DNA from: Plantago major
Taxonomy: Eukaryota > Streptophyta > Magnoliopsida > Lamiales > Plantaginaceae
DNA length: 64,000 nt
NCBI GenBank assembly: GCA_026545765.1
Contig: CM048839.1
Span: 64,839,187-64,903,186, forward strand
Direction of reading: 5' to 3'
Shown: in pieces, positions 57,881 through 64,000 of the stretch
Position numbering within the stretch: the stretch's first letter is position 1
How the letters are laid out: every line of letters begins with the position of its first letter
Position numbers and translations under genes: made by a program
Notes under the pieces: model-generated
Seen by the model: the letters and a program-made list of their open reading frames with translations, nothing else
Databases searched by the model: none
Told to the model about the DNA's origin: nothing

Positions 57881-59470
57881 TGTTAGGAAATTTGTTAGAT
57901 ATTTTGTTAGAAATATCGGTTTAGATTTTGATCAGCAACATGATGACTTATCTTAGTCTCAGAAAGGTGATTAGTACTCTTGGTTCACTTGAACATTGTA
58001 ATTTTTATTTTATGAAGAGAAGACCAAGAAGAAGACATCCAAGCAGAACAAGTTCAACGAATTTAAAGACTTAAAGAAACTGCACAAGATTACTGAAACA
58101 GTTTTACAGATACCTTGGCCAGATATCTTGAAGACACGAATAGTTTTAAACAAACTGTGTCACAAGAGATATCTGAGAAATAAAAGGTCTATCTGAAAAG
58201 ATGGAAAGTGTCCACAGATATCTATTCTCAGATACCTTGAGCTTTAACCACATTTCTGAAAAAGAAATATATATATTGCAAACAAAGTTGTTTCAATAAA
58301 AGTGGTATCTGAAGTTAAAGATAAGAATGTGCAAAGAATCAGAGAAATCTGATCAAAGTTGTCTCTAATACAAAGCATAGTTCCGTTGGCACTACAGAAC
58401 AAAAAGTACAGTACAATGCATTTAATGCACGGACAGAGATGTCTGAACAAAAGCAACGGTAGCTTCTGAAGGAGACAAACTCACTAAGATACTATACGAG
58501 ATATCAATAGTTTGAATTTGATTTAAGCCTAACGGATACTATTCAAACGGCACTCAAATTCATCTATATATATCAACACTTAGACTGCTTGAGGAGAGAC
58601 GCTGAAACACAGAACTTACTGAACACATATCTTAATCTTTCAAGCAAACTACTTACTCTCAAGCTTTCTGTTGCGACCAAAGCTCTTGATCTTAAGTAGC
58701 ACTGAAGTTCTAAGTGTCCTGATCCTAAACAAGCACTGCTATCTGTGAAAGAGTTGAATTGAAAGATCAAGTATCTCAGATTCATTCTCTTGAACATTTA
58801 TCTAAGACTTGGGTCAGTAAAAAGAACAAGATACCATACATTGAAAAGTGTATTAAGTATACTTGATTCACAGAGCTATCTGATTAAGCGAAAAGTTATT
58901 AAAGAAGCTCATCCGACAACTCAAACCAAACCAACACCATCCTTTGGCGTGGAGTATGTGAAGTACTTAGTTTGAGAAACTAAGGAATAACTCCAAGGTT
59001 ATTGAGCACAGGAAGTACTTAGCTTGGGAAGCTAGGGAATAGCTCAAAAAGGTTTCTGAGTACAGGAAGTACTTGGCTGTGAAAGCCGGGGAACAACTCA
59101 GGGTGAACATTTGGTTGGGAACCATTTGTTTAAGGAATCTTAGAATAGGATTTTTGTAAGGTGACCTCAATTATCTATTCTAGTGAATTCTAGGTCTTTG
59201 GAAGACCGAATTGGATTAGTTGGAGGATTACGCCACCTCCAGATACCACTATACTTGCTGTGTTATTTACTTCTCTGTACTTACTTTTCACCAACACACA
59301 CACACACACGTTAAGCATTTTACGCTTATCTATCTTAAGTCTTCCGCGCTCTGAATCTAAGTATCAGATATCTACACAGATATCTGAGAAATAGTTTTTA
59401 TCGACAAAAGTTTTAAAAGACTATTCACCCCCCCCCCCAGTCTTTTACTTTGCCATTATCTGGACCAACA
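57881..59470 (+). repeat. 3' LTR of element D
   Basis: This 1590-bp repeat starts TGTTAGGAAATTTG and ends TCTGGACCAACA. It is nearly identical to 36873-38537, with about 75 bp less near its start. A TATA box lies near 58563. Confidence 0.92.
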
Positions 59471-59475
59471 ATTAT

Positions 59476-61282
59476 GAAAGTGATGCTGAAGAAAACCGAA
59501 ACTTGATCACCCCAGAAGAAGATGAGAGACTTATCACTAAGGAAAAGGTAGCCCTTTTGGCTCCTCAACTATTTTCTGCTCCAGGTGCATCAAGAAGTGA
59601 TGAGCACAGGTCTAGAACAAGTGTTTTCTTGGAACTAAGAGACAGACTTGATGCTCAAGACACTGAAGTCCTACAGTCAGTCCTAGAATAGATGAAAGAT
59701 TTGGCTGCCGCATTGCTAAACAGAGCAACCAGCATAGCCCTCTCTCAGAAAGATCTAGCTTTGATCAGGGAAGATGACTGCAACAATGCCAACCTAGCAC
59801 TAACAGAATCATCCATGCTACTCAACAAGCAGATGCTATTCTAAGGCCTCTTGAAGAGCTCAACAGAAAAGAGCAAGAATTGGTTAGGCAAAACAAGGAC
59901 TTGAAGAAAGAAATCCAAGAACTGGTCATGGCGCACAACAACCTCCAGAAAAACTTTGAATCAATCTCTGAAGCTTATGCTATCATGAGTCAGTCATTCA
60001 TGACTAAGGGGGAAGAAGAGATGCCTCAAAAAGGCAGAGGAAGAAAAAGAAAACAATCAATTCCTCCCTCCTCAAGTCAACTAGTTATCAAGGACACTGG
60101 AGATTCCCCTGCTGAAGAAGTTGTTCCAGTCAACCAGCCAGAAGACTGAGAAGTATGGTTACTAGGGGAACCAAGTCCCTTAGGATCTCAGATGGGAACA
60201 ACCAGAATAATCCTGAAGAAGGAGAAGACCAAGAAGAAGGAGAGGTAAGATGTCAAGAAAGCTGCAAGCCTTACAACTGGAACCACAACGATGATGAGGA
60301 TGAATCTGATACAGATGAGCATCCAATCCACAAGAGAAGAAGGCAAGCAAGCACCTCACAACCTCCTCTGGCAGCAAGGCCTTTGGAAGCCAGAACTCCT
60401 TCTGAAAATACCAAGTCAATACAAGGAACATCCACCAACACAACCCCAAGGCAGGAAGAAAGGGTTAGAGGATCTCTTGACAGAAGGCCACCTAACAGAA
60501 AGGCAAGAAGGGATTCCCAGTTTGGCAGAGTAAACAGTGAAACTCATCAAGAAAGGCCAACTGATGCCAACATTGAGTATGTGAAGACTAGTAATGAAGA
60601 GTCTTCATATAGGTGCATTCTGAACAAGAGAGGGTATTGGATTCTGGAACTACAACATCTACTTGTCAATGATAAGTTTCCAACTCCCATCCTCAACCAG
60701 ATCCTGAAATGGAGAGAAGCGTTAATTGCTAAAACCTGAGCACCTTCATGCCTGGCTAAACTTTGAAGTAGAAAAGAGGAATGAAGCTAGAAAGATGGAT
60801 CTTTCTTTTGCCTGTCCTTACCCAAAGCCTGATGATGTACACAAGATAAGAAAACTGGATGGTAGCTACATCAGGAAGAACAAACTAGGTGTTCCAACCT
60901 ATGAGTCATTCTATATGACATTGGATGAATACCTAGATGATTTACACTATCTGGAAGAAATATACAAGTATTTCAACCTATCTCAGCTGCATATAGACCA
61001 GTCCTGGTGCAGGAAAGTATACAGGTCAAACACTTTTGCGGAAGAATCACAAGCTTGGCAAGAGTTACCATGAAATATGTGACTTATCCGGAAAAAGAGC
61101 TCTCATCGGAAGGATCCTTTATGACTATGTCCAAGAATGCGGAAAAGTGGATGATCATGTCAACTGATCCAGAAAGGGTGCTGAAGAACTTGAGGTATCT
61201 GAACCCAAGTTGCATTTCTGAAGACTTGAAGACTAGTAACATTAGAATACTTTCTTGGAGCTTGGATTCTCCTTTGTTCTAA
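59476..61282 (+). pseudogene. Element B accessory ORF, 3' part
   Basis: Sequence resumes right after the D target duplication with an acidic, coiled-coil segment, then QELVMAHNNLQKNFESISEA (about 59920), matching the same region of D near 56230. A basic linker and the C-terminal block follow: SSYRCILNKRGYWILELQHL (about 60600), KPEHLHAWLNFEVEKRNEA and VPTYESFYMTLDEYLDDLHY. It is degraded. It shows that D landed inside this gene of B. Confidence 0.75.
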
Positions 61283-61599
61283 TTTACTTAGTATGTTTTG
61301 TTACTTTTTGTAATTTTGCTGAGTGTTTCTAAATTTCTCTATCTATAAAAGTTGCATCTTATTACGTAAATTTGTACTGTCGGAAGATCATACTCTCGAA
61401 TCTGATCTAATAGATGACAACTTATCAGCAAAGATCACTTCTTGTGATTTCGTTGATGTTTACTTTCTGCACTTAATTCAACTAAAATTGAATATCATTT
61501 CAAATGATTAAGTGGTGGATTGTTTTCTCTTCCAGGATTACAAATTTGTAATAGGACTTAAAAGATAGTCATGGATGACTGATCAAAAAGGGGAAAATT
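61283..61599 (+). other. 3' untranslated region and purine tract of element B
   Basis: The AT-rich tail is similar to 57540-57880. It ends in AAAAAGGGGAAAAT just before the LTR. No gene is seen. Confidence 0.7.
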
Positions 61600-63008
61600 T
61601 TTTAGGAATATTTGTTAGTATTTTGATCACTCATCACATGTTCTTATCGTAGCCAGAAAGGTGATTAAGTACTCTTGGTTCACTTGAACATTGTAAAAGA
61701 GGAAATCACTGAGTATGATTAGTCTAGTAAATCTTATATTAGGATTATAGGTCTCTAAGTGTAATTTTTATTTCCAGAAGACCATGAAGATCAATCCTAG
61801 CATTGGAGCTTTTCTGAAGATTAGAAGACTGAAGATTGCACAAGATTTATGAAGACATCAAGGTTTAGTCTAACTCAGAAAGACTATGTCCTTAATCCTT
61901 TCTTAAGTGTATTTACTTACTTTTGAAATATGATTCTGGACATATGACATCATGAGTATGGAGCATGCAAGCCATCAAAAAGGCTCATGTATCCGTTGAA
62001 GACTACAGGACAAGAAATAGTACAAGTGCATTAATTGCATCGGCAGAAAAGCCGCTGAAGCAGAGTCCTCTCTGAGACATGAGACAAGGACTTCTGAGTA
62101 CTCATTTCAAGATAAGTATGGACTGAATTTGAATTGTGTCTAACGGATATCATTCCAACAACTCTCAAATTCATCTATATATATCACACACTTAGATGCT
62201 GAGAAATATACCTTAGAACGCTCTATCTTGCAAACTTACCATCAAGCAAAGTATTCTCTCAAGCACTCTACTACCCTTTTTGAAAGCTTTCTGTTGCTCG
62301 AAGAATCACTAGTAGTTCTAAGTTGTCCTGAACCTTAACAAGAGATTGTTATTCGTGAAAGAGTTGAACTATCAGATACCCTTTGTGAAGCTCATTCTCC
62401 AGAACGGATATCAATTACTTGGGTCGATAAAAAGCGATCGCCATCCACTGAACAAGTGTATTAAGTAGTCTTGTTCTATTAGGCTCTCTGAAAACATAAG
62501 TGAAAAGTTATACGAGAAGCCTCTCTGACAAACCTTATAACCAACACCATCAATGCGTGGAGTAGAGGAAGTACTTGATTTGAAAAATCAAAGAATAACT
62601 CCAAGGTTATCTGAGTAGAGGAAGTACTTAGCTCTAGGAGCTGGGGAATAACTCAGGGGGAACAATTGGTTGGGAACCATTTATTTAAGAATCTTAGAAT
62701 AGGATTATTGTAAGGTGAACTCAATTATCTGTTCTAGTGAATTCTAGGTCTCAAAAAGACTGAAGTGGATTAGTTGGAGGATTCATACCTCCGGATACCA
62801 CTATACTTCTTGTGTCATTTACCATACGTATTTACATTTAAGAAAGCACACACACATACTTATTGTTTACGCACTTACCTATCATATCTTCCGCTCTGAA
62901 TTTAAGTATCGAAACCCTAGGTTTACGAAGCTGTTTATCGACAAAAGTTTTAAAAGACTATTCACCCCCCCCCTCTAGTCTTTTACTTTGCCGTTATCTG
63001 GACCAACA
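61600..63008 (+). repeat. 3' LTR of element B
   Basis: This 1409-bp repeat starts TTTTAGGAATATTTG, aligned to the TGTTAAAAATATCTG start of 25402, and ends TCTGGACCAACA. It is close to the 5' LTR throughout, with more differences than the D or E pairs. The TATA box lies near 62171. CTACT follows at 63009. Confidence 0.9.
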
Positions 63009-63013
63009 CTACT

Positions 63014-63534
63014 ATTTACCGAGAATTAATCTCGTCCGTTCAGATCAAACGCCCATTTCATCAAGGGTTATGATTGCTTCTTCAACAATGACTACAATCA
63101 ACAATTGTAATTGTGCCCAATTAATGAAATTTGGCGAATAGCTTTCTGAATCGCATCTCTTTTCTGTGACTAGGGGACAATCTTTTAGACTTATCTATTA
63201 AGTTCAGAGACTGTATGTAACTTAACATATAAATGGAAAGATACAAAACATCAGATATGTGGTTGACTTATCTATTAAGTTCACAGTTGTACCACATTTC
63301 TCTTTTGTGTTCCCCCTCACTTTGTGATCTCACCGATATCTGAGTACTCGTCTCAGAAATCTTTGAAAGACATTTTTACCCATCCTTTTTAGTATATGAG
63401 TTCCCATCTTAGATACCTTTTTGGTAGAAGTTTTTACCTTTTACCTTAGATATTTGGATACCCGTTCCAGATATCTTTTCTCCCTTCTGAGTTCCCATCT
63501 CAGAGATTAGAACTTTTCAGTTCTTTCGGTAGCT
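63014..63534 (-). other. Spacer of element A between pol and accessory ORF
   Basis: Minus-strand hairpins of the family occur here, for example GATATCTGGAACGGGTATCC (about 63451-63470) and degraded TCTGAGA..TCTCAGA pairs at 63340-63360 and 63490-63510. They correspond to the spacers of B and D. The rest of this spacer is at 25066-25396, on the other side of B. Confidence 0.55.
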
Positions 63535-64000
63535 CCATTAACCCAAGACTATGTCTCAAGGTTAAGAACCTTCTTTCTTGCAAAGGCTTTGTAAAGATAT
63601 CTGCAATTTGGCCTTCAGTACCAATCTTGAGTATCTCTATATTGCCTTTTTCAACATGATCTCTAATGAAGTGGTGTCTAACATCAATGTGCTTTGTTCT
63701 TGCATGAAACTTAGGATTCTGAGTTGTGGCAATAGCACTTGTGTTGTCACAGAAAATAGGAATTTCTCTTCATTGATCTCATAGTCTCTGAGTTGTTGTA
63801 TCCACAATATCTGTGAAGCACAACACCCAGCAGCAATATATTCAGCCTCTGTGGTAGATGTGGAAATTGAGTTTTGTTTCTTACTGAACCATGATATTAA
63901 TCTGGCACCAAGAAATTGACAAGTTCCTGAAGTGCTTTTTCTATCAAGCAATGATCCAGCATAGTAAGTATCATAATAGCCAACTAAACTCAATCCACGG
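63535..64000 (-). pseudogene. Element A RNase H, C-terminal end (runs off window)
   Basis: Minus-strand translation gives [40 protein letters not shown] and AAGCCASQILWIQ, the copia RNase H end seen at 32200-32669 and 50680-51144. It proves that A continues beyond the window with pol on the minus strand. Degraded. Confidence 0.85.

Larger units (their letters stand above)
36873..59470 (+). mobile_element. SIRE-like Ty1/copia element D, split by element E
   Basis: LTRs are 36873-38537 and 57881-59470, primer site 38540-38551, gag 38655-40797, protease/integrase 41148-43242, RT/RNase H 49881-51144, accessory ORF 51915-57525, purine tract about 57866-57880. Parts are all on the plus strand and in canonical order, so it is the most complete SIRE-like copy here, although coding carries a number of breaks. 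The LTRs are nearly identical except for about 75 bp of length, which suggests a fairly recent insertion. E sits in its RT region. Confidence 0.92.
36868..59475 (+). repeat. 5-bp target duplication of element D (ATTAT)
   Basis: ATTAT occupies 36868-36872 and 59471-59475, directly outside the D LTRs. Five bases is the usual copia integrase duplication. It dates D as an insertion into B. Confidence 0.9.
25402..63008 (+). mobile_element. SIRE-like Ty1/copia element B, split by element D
   Basis: 5' LTR 25402-26820, primer site 26823-26834, gag and pol parts 26938-32669, hairpin spacer 32670-33600, accessory ORF 33601-36872 and 59476 to about 61282, purine tract 61585-61599, 3' LTR 61600-63008. 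The 5-bp sequence CTACT occurs at 25397-25401 and 63009-63013, which proves both ends. Element D (36873-59470) lies in its accessory ORF. Part of gag-pol is on the opposite strand from the rest. It is a broken fossil, older than D and younger than A. Confidence 0.9.
15070..64000 (-). mobile_element. SIRE-like Ty1/copia element A, interrupted by B and by a 2.8-kb repeat
   Basis: Visible minus-strand parts, in element order, are the RNase H end of pol (about 63535-64000), a hairpin-rich spacer (63014-63534 and 25066-25396), the accessory ORF (25065 to 19456) and an LTR at the left end (16602 to 15070). Element B (25402-63008) lies between the two spacer parts, and CTACT is repeated on either side of B. 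A segment unlike SIRE (16603 to about 19400) separates the accessory ORF from the LTR. The 5' end of A is beyond the window. It is broken, and it is the oldest copia layer because everything else lies inside it. Confidence 0.75.

Noticed and set aside
37303-58797. Duplicated minus-strand ORFs of about 70 codons in the D LTRs
   Set aside because: Identical because the LTRs are identical; antisense shadows without a recognisable domain.

Overview
The window is repeat-dense nuclear DNA of a flowering plant, probably a eudicot. The evidence is plant-type LTR retroelements (Ty3/gypsy of the Tat group and Ty1/copia of the Sirevirus/SIRE type), a processed copy of the plant ribosomal protein P1 mRNA, and part of a plant carboxylesterase gene. 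I see no intact ordinary host gene, tRNA, rRNA, CRISPR array or prokaryotic feature. Almost everything is layered retroelement fossil.

Left third (1-15069): Tat-group Ty3/gypsy material. A plus-strand element (H) ends with its 3' noncoding tail, purine tract and 3' LTR (517-1356). It lies inside the RNase H region of a minus-strand element (G, 1357-6272; 5' LTR 5425-6272). G in turn cuts a host carboxylesterase (6273-6919, minus). Upstream of that gene sits a partial LTR (7187-7686) of a third element (F, minus). The long 3' region of F holds a CT microsatellite, a roughly 172-bp tandem array rich in hairpins, and an accessory gene on the opposite strand with its own TATA box (10030-13170). 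An RPP1 processed pseudogene with a 17-bp target duplication (13557-14148) has landed in F.

Right two thirds (15070-64000): a Russian doll of copia elements, three of whose insertions are proved by 5-bp target duplications. Element A (minus, SIRE-like) runs from 15070 past the window end. B (plus, SIRE-like, 25402-63008, duplication CTACT) sits in A between pol and its accessory ORF. D (plus, SIRE-like, 36873-59470, duplication ATTAT) sits in the accessory ORF of B. E (minus, a different copia family, 43243-49875, duplication GATGC) sits in the reverse-transcriptase region of D. A separate 2.8-kb repeat segment (16603 to about 19400) interrupts the 3' end of A.

The SIRE-like copies share one plan: LTR, tRNA-Met primer site, gag with a zinc knuckle, protease-integrase-RT-RNase H, a run of small hairpins, a TATA box about 190-200 bp before a large accessory ORF with short candidate introns, a purine tract and an LTR. 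The most unusual signal is that each family is peppered with its own short word in both orientations: TCGGA/TCCGA in Tat, ATCTGA/CTCAGA in the SIRE-like group, CAACATTG/CAATGTTG in E, and CGCCGCGGCGAG variants at 17.4 kb. With separately promoted accessory genes in two of these lineages, this recalls the sequence-specific anti-silencing proteins known from VANDAL DNA transposons. That link is inference.
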